Numbered from the stretch's first letter, positions 8,372-18,122 are shown. The stretch is 36,522 nt of DNA from Candidatus Krumholzibacteriota bacterium (GCA_016926065.1 JAFGPI010000243.1:1-36522); one strand, 5' to 3'. Translations and numbers: made by a program. Notes: generated from the letters alone by a model not told the origin.

Positions 8372-9685
8372 CTACCGGGCTTCCTTGATCTCGACGTGAT
8401 ATATCCTTTTCAATCCCTCCACGTACTCCATGTATTTGCTTTCCATCTTCTGCTGTTCCAGCACATCACTTATCTGATCCTTGGCTTCCCGGTAGGTGTA
8501 TTTTCTGGCGGGTGATTTCGCCAGCAGCTTCACGATGCGGAATCCCTTGGGATCCTTGATCACCGGCGAAATCTCACCCTCCGAGAGATCCTTGATTACC
8601 GCCACGAAGAACTCGGGCAGATTTTCCACCGGGATCTCACCCACCATCCCCCCTTCGCTTTTGGTCTTTTCATCCGCCGAGTAGCGCCCGGCCATCTCCC
8701 CGAAATCCGCGCCTTTCAAGAGCTCTTCCCGGATCCCTTCCGCCGCGGCCAGGCTGGATTCCAGATCCCGCTCGACCTTGATCAGGATGTGCCTCAGGCG
8801 CACCTGATCACGGTCGATTTCCTCCAGTTTGATAATATGATAGCCATGTTCGGTCAGTACCGGTCCGCTGATTTCTCCCACGCTCATATTCCGCACCGCT
8901 TCTTCAAAGGCCAGGGTGCCGAAATCCTCCAGCTTCATGTAACCCAGGCTCCCCCCGTATTTGGCGCTGGGCCCCTCTGACAACTCCTTGGCCACCGCGG
9001 CGAAATCCTCTCCCCCCCGCAACCTTCTTTCCACCTCAGCGATTTTTTTCAAAGCTTCCGCCCGCGCCTGATCGGAAATTTCCAGGGGCACCATTATCTG
9101 GGCCAGGGTGACCGTGGCCGGGCGCAGGGGGAACTGCTCCAGGTGCTGCTGGAAATATTCCCTCATTTCCCCGTCGGTCACCTTGATATCGCTGCTCACC
9201 TCCTGGCGGAATATCCCCAGGATCAAACGCTGGGCTTTGAGCTGCTCCCGCCACATGGAGCGCAGTTGCTGGAGAGTCATGCCGGAGCGGTCCAACTCGT
9301 TCCGGAAGGTTTCCTCGCTTCCCGCCGCCCGCATCCGCTCTTCGATCTGCCTTTCCACATCGGCATCCAAATTATCCTCGGAGATTTCTATGCCGACCTT
9401 TTCCGCGTGTATCTTCATCAACAGATCGGCTACCAGCTGATCTCGTATCTGCGTCTTTATCTCCGCTTCCTCATCCCGCGAAAGGGTGGGATTTTGCCGC
9501 TGGAAGAGAAAGCGCGCGTATCCCGCCTCCAAGTCGCTGTGCAGCACGGCCTCATCCTCGACTATGGCAATAACCCGATCGATGACATTTTTCTCGTCAT
9601 AACCGGCGGCCCCCGGATTATAGGTCAATCCCAGCAGCAGCAGCGCGCCGGCCGCCGCGGCGAGAATGCCGCTTTTTCCGTTCAA
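8372..9685 (-). CDS. surA: SurA-like periplasmic peptidyl-prolyl isomerase (exported, TTG start)
   Basis: A SurA-type chaperone of 437 residues: signal peptide (hydrophobic core AAAAGALLLLGL), an N-terminal SurA helical domain beginning IDRVIAIVEDEAVLHSDLE, and two parvulin/PpiC domains, the first from about VTLAQIMVP to GYHIIKLEE and the second from RLRHILIKV to GFRIVKLL. SurA proteins chaperone outer-membrane protein precursors in the periplasm. Start: the open frame runs to 9811 but would overlap the preceding gene by 113 bases with a highly charged N-terminus. GGGAGG at 9693-9698 lies 7 bases before an in-frame TTG at 9685, which yields a clean signal peptide and a 13-base gap, so TTG is chosen. 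It is the third of three successive isomerase genes and stands before the S4 gene and pdxA. The symbol reflects architecture, not proven orthology. Confidence 0.88.
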   Translation of the reverse strand: MNGKSGILAAAAGALLLLGLTYNPGAAGYDEKNVIDRVIAIVEDEAVLHSDLEAGYARFLFQRQNPTLSRDEEAEIKTQIRDQLVADLLMKIHAEKVGIEISEDNLDADVERQIEERMRAAGSEETFRNELDRSGMTLQQLRSMWREQLKAQRLILGIFRQEVSSDIKVTDGEMREYFQQHLEQFPLRPATVTLAQIMVPLEISDQARAEALKKIAEVERRLRGGEDFAAVAKELSEGPSAKYGGSLGYMKLEDFGTLAFEEAVRNMSVGEISGPVLTEHGYHIIKLEEIDRDQVRLRHILIKVERDLESSLAAAEGIREELLKGADFGEMAGRYSADEKTKSEGGMVGEIPVENLPEFFVAVIKDLSEGEISPVIKDPKGFRIVKLLAKSPARKYTYREAKDQISDVLEQQKMESKYMEYVEGLKRIYHVEIKEAR

Positions 9686-9692
9686 GATCTTG

Positions 9693-9698
9693 CCTCCC
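9693..9698 (-). promoter_or_regulatory. ribosome binding site deciding the TTG start of the SurA-like gene
   Basis: GGGAGG begins right after the TGA of the upstream isomerase gene and is followed by a 7-base spacer and TTG at 9685-9683. No comparable site precedes the in-frame ATG at 9727 or the start at 9811, and the TTG start places the hydrophobic signal segment at the N-terminus. Confidence 0.7.
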
Positions 9699-10652
9699 TC
9701 ACCGGTCTTCTTCGGTTGTCCGGTCATCTTCTTGGATCTCCTGGTCTTCTCCGATCTCCTGGTCCACTCCCTCCTCCGGCAATAAGGGGGACCGGATCCG
9801 ATCGTATCCATTTTTGTAGTACTCTATATCGGTCAACTGTTTCAGCTCCGCTATAAAATCTGCGTACGCTTTCGCCCTCTTCTCCATCACCAGCATATTC
9901 ATGATCTTTTCCCTGACGTTTTCCAGATACACCTTCACCTGCGACTCCCGGGTTCCCGTCAGCTTGATGATATGATAGCCGAAATCCGATTTGATGATCC
10001 CGCTGACCTCACCGGGAGTCATTTCGAAGATAACCGTTTCGAAGGCCGGGATCATGTTGCCCTTGGTCAGGTATCCCAGATCGCCCCCCTGCCGGGCTAC
10101 CGGATCCACCGAATGCCTGTTGGCCACCCAGGCAAAACTCTTACTCTTCAGCAGCTCCTGGATACTCTCAGCCTCTTCCAGGGTATTCACCAGGATATGG
10201 CTGACCCGGTATTCATAGGTATATTCGTTTCTGTGCTGTTCGAAGTATTCCCGGATCTCTTCTTCGGAAACCGTGATCCGATCGCGCAATTCCAGAAACA
10301 GCAGGTGATCGGCCAAGAATTCCCGCTCCAGGCTCTCGATCCTGGCCTTTATCTTCGGATCGTTATTGATCCCCCTTTTCAGCGCTTCCTGGTAGAGCAC
10401 CTCGGTCTCTATCCAGCGGTCCACGTAGAGTGCTTTTTCTTCAGGGGAAAAAGGCGTTTTCTCACCTGCTGGGAGCAGGTTCCAGAGATTTCCTTCCGTC
10501 AATTCGACCGTCCCCACCCGGACTATTCCGTCTCCCGATTCTCCCGGCTCTTCCTCCGGGATTTCCTTCCGGCACCCGGCGACAAGCATCCCCCCCAGCA
10601 GGAGACAGCATAGTCCGGTCCTCGCCGTCTTCTTATATGACCCCTTCCGCAT
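9699..10652 (-). CDS. PpiC-domain lipoprotein (PrsA/SurA-type isomerase)
   Basis: A 317-residue predicted lipoprotein: a basic N-terminus, a hydrophobic stretch and the lipobox LVAGC (Cys27), then an acidic linker (EEEPGESGDG). A SurA_N-like helical segment (about 40-135) precedes one parvulin domain (about 140-235) with VSHILVN, GGDLGYL and FGYHIIKL. The tail (LLPEEGVDQEIGEDQEI to the end) is strongly acidic and internally repetitive. The expected site of action is the periplasmic face of a membrane, folding exported proteins. AGGAGG 7 bases before the ATG supports the start. It lies 58 bases after the next isomerase lipoprotein and 13 before the SurA-like gene. Similar lipoproteins in Bacillota are called PrsA; in a diderm the role would be SurA/PpiD-like. 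Confidence 0.88.
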   Translation of the reverse strand: MRKGSYKKTARTGLCCLLLGGMLVAGCRKEIPEEEPGESGDGIVRVGTVELTEGNLWNLLPAGEKTPFSPEEKALYVDRWIETEVLYQEALKRGINNDPKIKARIESLEREFLADHLLFLELRDRITVSEEEIREYFEQHRNEYTYEYRVSHILVNTLEEAESIQELLKSKSFAWVANRHSVDPVARQGGDLGYLTKGNMIPAFETVIFEMTPGEVSGIIKSDFGYHIIKLTGTRESQVKVYLENVREKIMNMLVMEKRAKAYADFIAELKQLTDIEYYKNGYDRIRSPLLPEEGVDQEIGEDQEIQEDDRTTEEDR

Positions 10653-10710
10653 ACGCGGGCCTCCTCCCCTTTTACTAATCGACTCGGAGGGACCGAGAGC
10701 GCCCGGTTGA

Positions 10711-12426
10711 TCAATCTTCGGGCGTATAGGGTCTTTCCCTGATCACCCTGGCTTTTTCCAGGTTATTATCAATAACCTCGATCTTGAAATCCTCGCGCCA
10801 CTTATTCAGCTTTTCATTGAGGTGTCTTTCACCCTTTTGCTCGAGCAGAAACTGCCGGATCGAACTTTTTGTCTCTTCCAGCGTGGGTAACTCGCCCATC
10901 ACGATGTTCTCCACCCTAACCAAGGCCCAGCCCCTGGAGGTCTGAAAGGGTTGCGATACGTCCCCCACCCCGGTTAGCGAGAAGGCGACGGCGCTGAATT
11001 CACGGTTTTCATCCGGTCCGATAAGGCCGCTTCTGCCGCGGTTTTCCTTTACGTTGGGATCGGTCGAAAATTTCCTGGCCAGGAGGGAGAAATCCTGGCC
11101 TTCCTGTACCATCTTCTCGATTTCCTCGGCCCGCTCCCGGGTGGGGAGAAGAATTATGGTGTAGTCCCTCTCCTCTTTCAGCTGCAGCGAATCCTTGTGG
11201 GTGTTATAGAATTCCGCTATCTCCATATCGGTGGCCGATATCTCATCCCTCACCTGGTCGTTGTAGAGAACCTGCACCATGAACTGCTCCCGGCGCCGAT
11301 CGTAGATTTTCTTGACCTCCGGCAGATCCAGCAGCTTGGCTTCTTGCTCGGCGTAAACCGGTAGAATGGAATCGAATATCTTTTTATGGATGGCTTGGAT
11401 GACGCTTTCCCTGCCGTACTGCCGCCGGGGTCTTTCGGGTAGGGCGTAGGCCTCGTAAAGTTCCTCGAAATCGGCCAGGGTGTACGATCCGTCTTCATAT
11501 TGGCATATCAGCATGTCCCGGTACTGATCCGGAATATTCAGCTTGGGCGCATTGCTGCGCGTAATCCGGTAATTAATGATATCGTCGTAAGGTATATCCG
11601 CGGGCAGGGCGTTGTAGGCGATAGTGACGGCGTCGGGTAAGAACTTCAGGCCGATATCCTCTCCGATATCCTCTTTTAGCTTTTCCATGTTCTTCTTCTC
11701 TTTTATGGCCCGTACCCGCCTCTCCGCGTAGTTACGGTCCAGATCCGGAACGATCTTCCTTTTCCGGTGAATCTTCAACAGCGCCGCCCCGGTAGAGGTT
11801 TTCAAGGGCATCGAAACCTCCCCCTCCTGCATGGTGAAAAGGGCCTCCTCCACCCACCAGTGCATCTTTCCGATCACCTCGCTGCCCACATGCCCTCCAT
11901 TGGGGGCCTCTTTTCCCAGGGAGTACTTCCGGGCCATTTCGGCGAAATCTTCCCCATCCTCCACGATCATGTCCCGGACCTCCATGGCCTGTTCAAAATC
12001 GGGCAGAAGGATCTGGCTGAGGGTATATTCGTAATGCATTTCCTCGAAATACTTATCGATCTCCTCCTCCGTGACGACAACCGGCTTGCGCGCTTTCTGG
12101 TCCATCAACTGCGCTATCATGAAGGGACCCTTGAACTGATCCCAGATTCTCAGAAAATCGGGATCCTTGTCGTATCCCATCCGGATTGCCTTAAGAGCCA
12201 TCACATCCTTGTTTATCATATGCTTGAGCAGCGATTTTTTCCCTTCCAGGTCATCCCCGGCGGGCAGGTATCTCTCATCCACCAAACCCGAATTTTTCTC
12301 GAAATCGCCTACCGTTATCACCCTATCATCCACCTTGGCGACAACCAGATTCTCTCTTTCCGTCCGGGAACAGGCGGCCGCCCAGAGCAGCCCCAATCCG
12401 ACCAGAATCAGCAACGCCTTCCTCAT
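10711..12426 (-). CDS. large PpiC-domain lipoprotein with two isomerase-like domains
   Basis: A 571-residue predicted lipoprotein. Starting at the ATG at 12426 it reads MRKALLILVGLGLLWAAAC, a short lipoprotein signal with lipobox WAAAC. The longer frame (TTG at 12471) would bury the signal, and AAAGGAG stands 5 bases before this ATG. A SurA_N-like part beginning VVAKVDDRVITVGDFEK is followed by a PpiC-like domain (YTLSQILLPDF to GAALLKI), a central helical region, and a second PpiC-like domain (YTIILLPTRERAEE to GWALVRVEN). The first domain keeps only part of the parvulin pattern, so catalytic activity is uncertain. It starts the three-isomerase series, about 115 bases after mfd. Probably a periplasmic folding factor; its client proteins are unknown. 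Confidence 0.85.
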   Translation of the reverse strand: MRKALLILVGLGLLWAAACSRTERENLVVAKVDDRVITVGDFEKNSGLVDERYLPAGDDLEGKKSLLKHMINKDVMALKAIRMGYDKDPDFLRIWDQFKGPFMIAQLMDQKARKPVVVTEEEIDKYFEEMHYEYTLSQILLPDFEQAMEVRDMIVEDGEDFAEMARKYSLGKEAPNGGHVGSEVIGKMHWWVEEALFTMQEGEVSMPLKTSTGAALLKIHRKRKIVPDLDRNYAERRVRAIKEKKNMEKLKEDIGEDIGLKFLPDAVTIAYNALPADIPYDDIINYRITRSNAPKLNIPDQYRDMLICQYEDGSYTLADFEELYEAYALPERPRRQYGRESVIQAIHKKIFDSILPVYAEQEAKLLDLPEVKKIYDRRREQFMVQVLYNDQVRDEISATDMEIAEFYNTHKDSLQLKEERDYTIILLPTRERAEEIEKMVQEGQDFSLLARKFSTDPNVKENRGRSGLIGPDENREFSAVAFSLTGVGDVSQPFQTSRGWALVRVENIVMGELPTLEETKSSIRQFLLEQKGERHLNEKLNKWREDFKIEVIDNNLEKARVIRERPYTPED

Positions 12427-12541
12427 TTTCTCTCCTTTCCTGGAAACCGGCGCGGACACCGGCTTGCGCAAATACTCAAAACTACTCCCTCCCGGATCCT
12501 TCCCCGGGGATAAGATATCCGGTCATAGAGATTAAACTACT

Positions 12542-15500
12542 CTATTTATCACAAAATTCCAATAAATTCAACAGTCTTTCAATATCCTGGGGCGGTCCGG
12601 AGCCGGACCGGGACGCAGAGGAGGGGGCACCGGCTTTGTCCGCGACCGGGTCATCCGGCTTGATGGTAAGGGAAAATCCATTCCGGGTATGAAAGGTAAG
12701 CCGACCCTCAAAAAGGACCGCGATCTGCGCTATCAGCTCCGGGGAGGGGACCTTGGCGGAGGCAAAAGAGGCCCGCACTGATCCCTTCCCATCGATTTCC
12801 AAGCTCTCCAAGCCGGCCAGGGAGGCACGGGTCTTTATCCTGGTTATGAGCAGGATGTTCTCCGCCGCTTCCGGCAATACTCCAAACCGGTCCCGCAGCT
12901 CCTCTTTCATTAGCTCAACCTCCTCGGCCCGCTCCACCCGGTTTAATCTGCGGTAGATATCCATCCTCTCTTCCGCGTCCGGCACGTATCCCCGGGGAAG
13001 GTAGGCGGGGAGCGATATGGTGAGCTTCACCTCCCGCCGCTCGGGTACCGTTTCTCCCTTGATCCGGGCCACCTCTTCCCTGACCATCCGGGTATAAAGA
13101 TCCAGGCCCACCGCTCTTATCTGACCCGATTGCTGCACTCCCAACAGGTTCCCGGCCCCCCTTATCTCCAGATCCCTCATGGCTATTCTATACCCGGCCC
13201 CCAGGTAGTCGAACTCGCTGATGGCCTGCAGCCTTTTTACCGCCGGAGCGGTCAGCGCCCGCCCCCGGGGAACCAGCATGTAGGCGTACGCCTTACGGTC
13301 CGACCGTCCCACCCGGCCGCGTAACTGGTATAGCTGCGCCAGCCCGAAGCGGTCGGCCCGGTTAATGAATATGGTATTCACGTTGGGAAAATCGAGGCCC
13401 GCCTCTATTATCAAGGTACAGAGCAGCAGATCGAATTTATGCTCCAGGAAATCAATCATGATATTTTCCAGCTCTTTTTCCTTCATCTGCCCATGGGCGT
13501 GCGCCGTTCTCACCCTTTTCGGCAAGAGGCGCTCCAGATAACCCTCCATCACCGCTATGGACTGCACCCGGTTGTGCACGAAAAAAACCTGTCCGCCCCG
13601 GTCTATTTCCCGCATGATCGCCTCGTATATGCGGTCGTCATCAAAGGGGAGGATTTCGGTGTGTATGGGAAGCCGGTTCCGGGGGGGAGTATCGATTATG
13701 GATATATCCCGGATACCGGAAAGGGCCATGGAGAGGGTCCGGGGAATGGGGGTGGCGGTCATGCTGAGAACATCGACGCTCTTTTTCATATTTTTGAATC
13801 TTTCCTTATGCCTCACGCCGAAGCGATGTTCCTCGTCGATAACCGCCAGCCCCAGATCCTTGAAGGAGACATCCGCGGAAAGCAGCCGGTGGGTGCCTAT
13901 CACTATATCGACCTTTCCCTCCTCGATCTCCCGGACCGTTTTTTTTCGCCGGGCGGGAGAAATAAATCGGCTAAGCATGGCTATGTTCACCGGGTATCCG
14001 CGCAGCCGGTCCGAAAGAGTGTGATAATGCTGCAGGGCCAGCACCGTGGTGGGGACCAGAAAAACCGCCTGCTTTCCGGAGAGCACCGCCTTGAAAGCCG
14101 CCCGCACCGCCACCTCCGTTTTTCCAAAGCCCACGTCCCCGCAGAGCAAGCGATCCATGGGGCGCGGCAACTCCAGGTCTTTTTTCACCTCCCCGGTGGC
14201 CTGTAGCTGGTGCGGGGTCTCTTCCCAGGGGAAGGAGGCTTCCATCTCCCTTTGCCAGGGAGAATCCCGGTCGCAGGCGTATCCCCGGGCCACCTGCCGG
14301 GCCGCGTATATCTCCAGCAGGTCCCGCGCTATCTTCTCGGCTCCCTTTCGGGCTTTCTCTCGGGAACGGTTCCAGGCCTGGCTCCCCAACCGCCCCAGGG
14401 GGGGATCGGTGCCGTCCGCGGCAGTATATTTTTCGATCATCCTCAACCGGGAAACCGGGATAAAAAGCCGATCATCTCCCAGGTACCGGATATCCAGACA
14501 TTCCGTTTTTCCGCCATCCACCTCCAGCATCCTCATTCCCATGTAGCGCCCGATGCCGTGATCGACATGAACCACAAAATCGCCCGGGGCCAGATGCGAG
14601 GGATCATAGCTCAGAGACCTGCCCCGGGCCCGGGTGGACTTCCAGGGCTTGTGGTATCTCCCGAATATCTCCTCCTCGCTGAGGAAAAGCACCCCCGCCT
14701 CCGGCCAGCGGAATCCGTTCGATATCGCTCCCCCGGGAAAATCCACCTGGAGGGAGACCTCCGCCAGTATCTCTTCGGCGCGGTCACGCTGAATATCCCT
14801 CGAACAGAAAAGAAAGACCTGCAAGCCATTTTCCAAATCTCTCTTGACGTCCCTGATCAGGCCTTTCATATCCCGGCGGTAATCTCCGGGAGCCGTGCTG
14901 GTGAACCGGACCGCTCCCTCGAGCCCCAATTTTCTGAAATGAAGCTGTCGCACCGCAGAGAGCCACCGCTCCAGCTCCAGTCCGCTTACATACACCCTTT
15001 CCGGTTCGGGGTAGAGCCGGTCCTCCTCCCTTTCCCGCTGGAAGCGCCGGCTTATCTCCTCCCGTAACTCTTCCAGGCCGCGCTGGAAATTATCCTGATC
15101 GTAGATCACCACCAGCGGTTTCTCCCGGAAGTACTCGAACACCGGGACGACCTCGTGCACCACGGCGGCGTAATGTTCCATTCCGAAAAAGAGAATCCCC
15201 CGCTCCAGGCGCAGGGCCGGAAGCGTTATCCGCGATCTCTCCTCTTCCGGGTAAGCTTCCGCCCCCTTTTCCAGGTACGCCCTCAGCCTACTCAATCCTT
15301 CCTCCCCGGGCGTCAGGTGGTGAAAGGGCCGGACCCGGAGAGTATCCCTCCGGCTGGTAGACCGCTGGGTCTCCACGTCGAAATCGCGCATCGAGTTTAT
15401 CTCGTCACCTTCGAATTCCAGGCGCACGGGATTATCTTCGGCGACCTCGAAGATATCCAAGATCCCTCCCCGGACGGCGAATTGCCCTTTACCCTCCACG

Positions 15501-16000
15501 ATCCTGCGCCTTTCGTACCCCAGGAAACTCAGCCGCCGGGACAGGGAGACCGGATCGATTTCCCCGCCCCTCCGCAGATCCAACAGCAGGCTTCTGAAAT
15601 ATTCAGGCCGGAAAACTTTCTTCAGCAGCGATCTCAGGGTGCAGATCAGCACCCGGCATTTCCCCTCGGCCAGGCATTCCAGTCCCCGCATCTGCATCCC
15701 GGTGAGATCGCGGTCGGGATCGTGGTAATCATAGGGCAGGATCTCATCCTCGGGGAAGGTGGTCACTCCCTCCAATCCGAAATTCTTAAGGTCGTTCTCG
15801 ATATCCCTTACAGTCAGTGGATCGGGAGCGATCACCAGCAGGGGATCATCCCCTCTTACCTCATCCAGCGAGAGCAGCAGCGCCCGGGCGCTTCCCGAGA
15901 GCCCGCACACCGCGATCACCGCCTCCTTCCCGGCCAGCTTCTTCCCCAGTTCCCGGGTCTCCGGCAGACCGCCGATCTTTTTCTTCAGGCCTTCCCACAT
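12542..16000 (-). CDS. mfd: transcription-repair coupling factor Mfd
   Basis: A 1152-residue Mfd, close to the Escherichia coli length (1148). Layout: UvrB-homology region (about 1-400), the CarD/RID RNA polymerase-binding domain (GDFVVHVDHGIGRYMGM, near 470), then the RecG-type translocase with Walker A GDVGFGKTE (near 620), DEEHRFG (motif II, near 725), SMTATPIPRTL (motif III) and QLRGRVGRSD (motif VI), and the C-terminal TRCF domain (YLPRGYVPDAEERMDIYRRLNR). Mfd pushes stalled RNA polymerase off lesions and recruits UvrA. It begins one base after the stop of the BatA-like gene with GGGAGAGG about 11 bases upstream, and precedes the three isomerase genes. A C-terminal extension rich in Pro/Ser/Gly (about 30 residues) follows the TRCF domain. 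Confidence 0.98.
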   Translation of the reverse strand: MWEGLKKKIGGLPETRELGKKLAGKEAVIAVCGLSGSARALLLSLDEVRGDDPLLVIAPDPLTVRDIENDLKNFGLEGVTTFPEDEILPYDYHDPDRDLTGMQMRGLECLAEGKCRVLICTLRSLLKKVFRPEYFRSLLLDLRRGGEIDPVSLSRRLSFLGYERRRIVEGKGQFAVRGGILDIFEVAEDNPVRLEFEGDEINSMRDFDVETQRSTSRRDTLRVRPFHHLTPGEEGLSRLRAYLEKGAEAYPEEERSRITLPALRLERGILFFGMEHYAAVVHEVVPVFEYFREKPLVVIYDQDNFQRGLEELREEISRRFQREREEDRLYPEPERVYVSGLELERWLSAVRQLHFRKLGLEGAVRFTSTAPGDYRRDMKGLIRDVKRDLENGLQVFLFCSRDIQRDRAEEILAEVSLQVDFPGGAISNGFRWPEAGVLFLSEEEIFGRYHKPWKSTRARGRSLSYDPSHLAPGDFVVHVDHGIGRYMGMRMLEVDGGKTECLDIRYLGDDRLFIPVSRLRMIEKYTAADGTDPPLGRLGSQAWNRSREKARKGAEKIARDLLEIYAARQVARGYACDRDSPWQREMEASFPWEETPHQLQATGEVKKDLELPRPMDRLLCGDVGFGKTEVAVRAAFKAVLSGKQAVFLVPTTVLALQHYHTLSDRLRGYPVNIAMLSRFISPARRKKTVREIEEGKVDIVIGTHRLLSADVSFKDLGLAVIDEEHRFGVRHKERFKNMKKSVDVLSMTATPIPRTLSMALSGIRDISIIDTPPRNRLPIHTEILPFDDDRIYEAIMREIDRGGQVFFVHNRVQSIAVMEGYLERLLPKRVRTAHAHGQMKEKELENIMIDFLEHKFDLLLCTLIIEAGLDFPNVNTIFINRADRFGLAQLYQLRGRVGRSDRKAYAYMLVPRGRALTAPAVKRLQAISEFDYLGAGYRIAMRDLEIRGAGNLLGVQQSGQIRAVGLDLYTRMVREEVARIKGETVPERREVKLTISLPAYLPRGYVPDAEERMDIYRRLNRVERAEEVELMKEELRDRFGVLPEAAENILLITRIKTRASLAGLESLEIDGKGSVRASFASAKVPSPELIAQIAVLFEGRLTFHTRNGFSLTIKPDDPVADKAGAPSSASRSGSGPPQDIERLLNLLEFCDK

Positions 16001-16001
16001 C

Positions 16002-18122
16002 TCAGGTTTGCCTCTCCCCCCCCGGCTCCTTTCTCTGCGCCAGAAAAAGCTCCAGGGTAAAAACCAGTATGGCCACCATGACCAGGAAGGTGGATATTTC
16101 CCGTCCCTCCCGGGCGGAATGAATTCCCGCCGCCATCTCCTCCCCTTCCCCGATCACCTGATAGTACCTAAAACCTAGCGAATCGGCGACTTCCTCCGCG
16201 CTCATAACCGCGAGATCCGATTCCCTCTCGCACCGGGGATTGACTTCCACCTGCCATACCAGCTGGCTATCCTCGTACACGGCCAGGAATCCCGGTTCCC
16301 GGCCGGCCGGAATGACCACCTCCCCGGCGATCTCATCGAACTGCTCCGCCCCGGGCGGCACCCGCGCCGGTTTGCCCGGCCGGTACGTGTCCCCCCCCGG
16401 CAGGCGGACGGTATATTCGATCCCCGGCCGCTTCTCCCAAATAACCTCGTCTTCCACCGTGGCGCCCTCGCCGTAAACCGGCAGCTTCTCCTCGGTCAGC
16501 ACCAACTGCTGCACCAGGGGCAGGAAATAGGGGGAGAGGGGCAAATCGCCCGCAGCGGGACGGGGATCAAGGGCCGCGAAGGTGATGGAACCCCGGCCCA
16601 GCCTTTGGGTCCAAATAAAGGGTGATCCGTCGCGGAAATAGATTCGGACCAGGTCGTCCGGCACCCCCCGGATCCGGGGCGCAGCCAGGAACCTGATCCG
16701 GGAGAGACCGGTAAGATCCTCCCGGTCGAAGGGAAGGAGGAAACCCGGTTTTTCCCGCGGTTCCTCGATGGTCATGGTCCGGCCCGGCTCGAATCCGAGC
16801 ATCGGATCACTACCGCTCAGTTCCCTGATCAGGGCCTCCCTCTGCGGCAATACCAGCACCAGGACCCTTCCGCCCCGGGCGGCATAGCTTTTGATCAAGC
16901 CGATATCCCCCCCGGCCGGGCCTTTCCCGGTTCCCAGCAGCAGGACCTCGGCTCCTTCCAAGTCGGCCGAATCAAATTCCTTCCACCCCTTTCTCCTCAG
17001 CCGGATATCTCCTTCCACCCCGTCGGGACTGAGGGCCTGCTCTAGGTAGAAGGCCTGTTCGTCGGCGATCAGCAGCAGGCTGACTTTCTCCCTAACATAC
17101 ATGCTGAAAAACCTGCGGTCATCCGCGCCGAGCCGGTCCTCTTTCTTGCTCACCTCGCCCTTGATCCAGCCGGTTTTCTCCACCGGGAATTCCAGGATCT
17201 CCTCCCGCGAATCCCGGGGCGCGATCTCAACCTCTTTTTCCACTATCCGCGTTCCGTCCAGGGATACCCGCAGCGGAAATCTCGCTCCCAGGCTGGGGGA
17301 GTGGTTTTTCAAGAGTATTCTCAACGCTACGATTTCTCCCTTATGGATGGCCACCCGGGGAGTGAACACCTTCTCCACCGACACGTTCGGCCCCGGATCA
17401 CTTTGCACCGGCAGCAGGTACTCCCGGATCCTCCCACCGTCACTCCCTCCATCCCCCCGGCGCTCGGCGGCCGGCTCTTCCCCCGGGACCCGGGGGGCCC
17501 TCGCGGATAGGGCCGAGCGTTGGAAATCGGAGATGACGAATAATTCCCTGGCTTCCCTTCTGCTGCGTTCCAGAATATCGCGGGCGGCCCTGATCCCCTC
17601 TCTCAAATCAGTCTCCCCCCAGGCCGGCTCCATTCGTTCCAGCAGATCCAGAGCCGGACCGCTCCTGAACCTCTGGCTTTCGAATACCTGCTCCGGGGTA
17701 TCGTCGAATAGAAAGATGGTCACCTCATCATCTTCGTTCAAGTGGGGAAATATCTCCCGGACCCTTTCCCGGGCCCGGTCAAAAAGCAGCCCCCCTTCCT
17801 CCTCCACTCCCATGCTGTAGCTCTTATCCAGCATTATGCAAACCGCCTTGGCCCCACTCTCCCCGAACATTCCCGCCAACCGGCCCTTGATGACCGGCCG
17901 GGCGAAGGCCAGGGCCAGCAGCGCCACTGCCGCAATCCGGAGCAGCAGGAGCAGCCAGCGGCGGAAATTGACCCGGCGCATGCTCCTCCGGTCGGAGCGC
18001 TTGAGGAAGCGCAGGGTGCTGAAAGGGATCTCGGGAATCCGGCGCCGGCTGAATATGTGTATCAACAGCGGCACCGCCACCGCGGCCAGCGAAAAAAGAA
18101 ATATTGGATTAAGAAAATTCAT
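16002..18122 (-). CDS. BatA/VWA-domain membrane protein
   Basis: A 706-residue protein. The N-terminus has the BatA (aerotolerance regulator N-terminal) pattern: TM1 (FLNPIFLFSLAAVAVPLLIHI), a basic RRRIPEIPFSTLRFLKRSD loop and TM2 (LLLLLRIAAVALLALAFA). A von Willebrand A domain follows with DKSYSMG (MIDAS DxSxS), then a large Gly/Pro-rich, probably beta-structured region, a glutamine-amidotransferase-like stretch (SADLEGAEVLLLGTGKG), and a final TM segment (STFLVMVAILVFTLELFLA). Such proteins stand with MoxR ATPases and DUF58 proteins, both directly upstream here, and are thought to form an envelope-linked metal-dependent maturation or stress complex. The function is not proven for this family. 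AAAGG lies 9 bases before the ATG; mfd follows after one base. Confidence 0.85.
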   Translation of the reverse strand: MNFLNPIFLFSLAAVAVPLLIHIFSRRRIPEIPFSTLRFLKRSDRRSMRRVNFRRWLLLLLRIAAVALLALAFARPVIKGRLAGMFGESGAKAVCIMLDKSYSMGVEEEGGLLFDRARERVREIFPHLNEDDEVTIFLFDDTPEQVFESQRFRSGPALDLLERMEPAWGETDLREGIRAARDILERSRREARELFVISDFQRSALSARAPRVPGEEPAAERRGDGGSDGGRIREYLLPVQSDPGPNVSVEKVFTPRVAIHKGEIVALRILLKNHSPSLGARFPLRVSLDGTRIVEKEVEIAPRDSREEILEFPVEKTGWIKGEVSKKEDRLGADDRRFFSMYVREKVSLLLIADEQAFYLEQALSPDGVEGDIRLRRKGWKEFDSADLEGAEVLLLGTGKGPAGGDIGLIKSYAARGGRVLVLVLPQREALIRELSGSDPMLGFEPGRTMTIEEPREKPGFLLPFDREDLTGLSRIRFLAAPRIRGVPDDLVRIYFRDGSPFIWTQRLGRGSITFAALDPRPAAGDLPLSPYFLPLVQQLVLTEEKLPVYGEGATVEDEVIWEKRPGIEYTVRLPGGDTYRPGKPARVPPGAEQFDEIAGEVVIPAGREPGFLAVYEDSQLVWQVEVNPRCERESDLAVMSAEEVADSLGFRYYQVIGEGEEMAAGIHSAREGREISTFLVMVAILVFTLELFLAQRKEPGGERQT

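Noticed and set aside
14210-15067. 285-codon plus-strand frame
   Set aside because: Antisense to mfd; the composition is that of a shadow frame.
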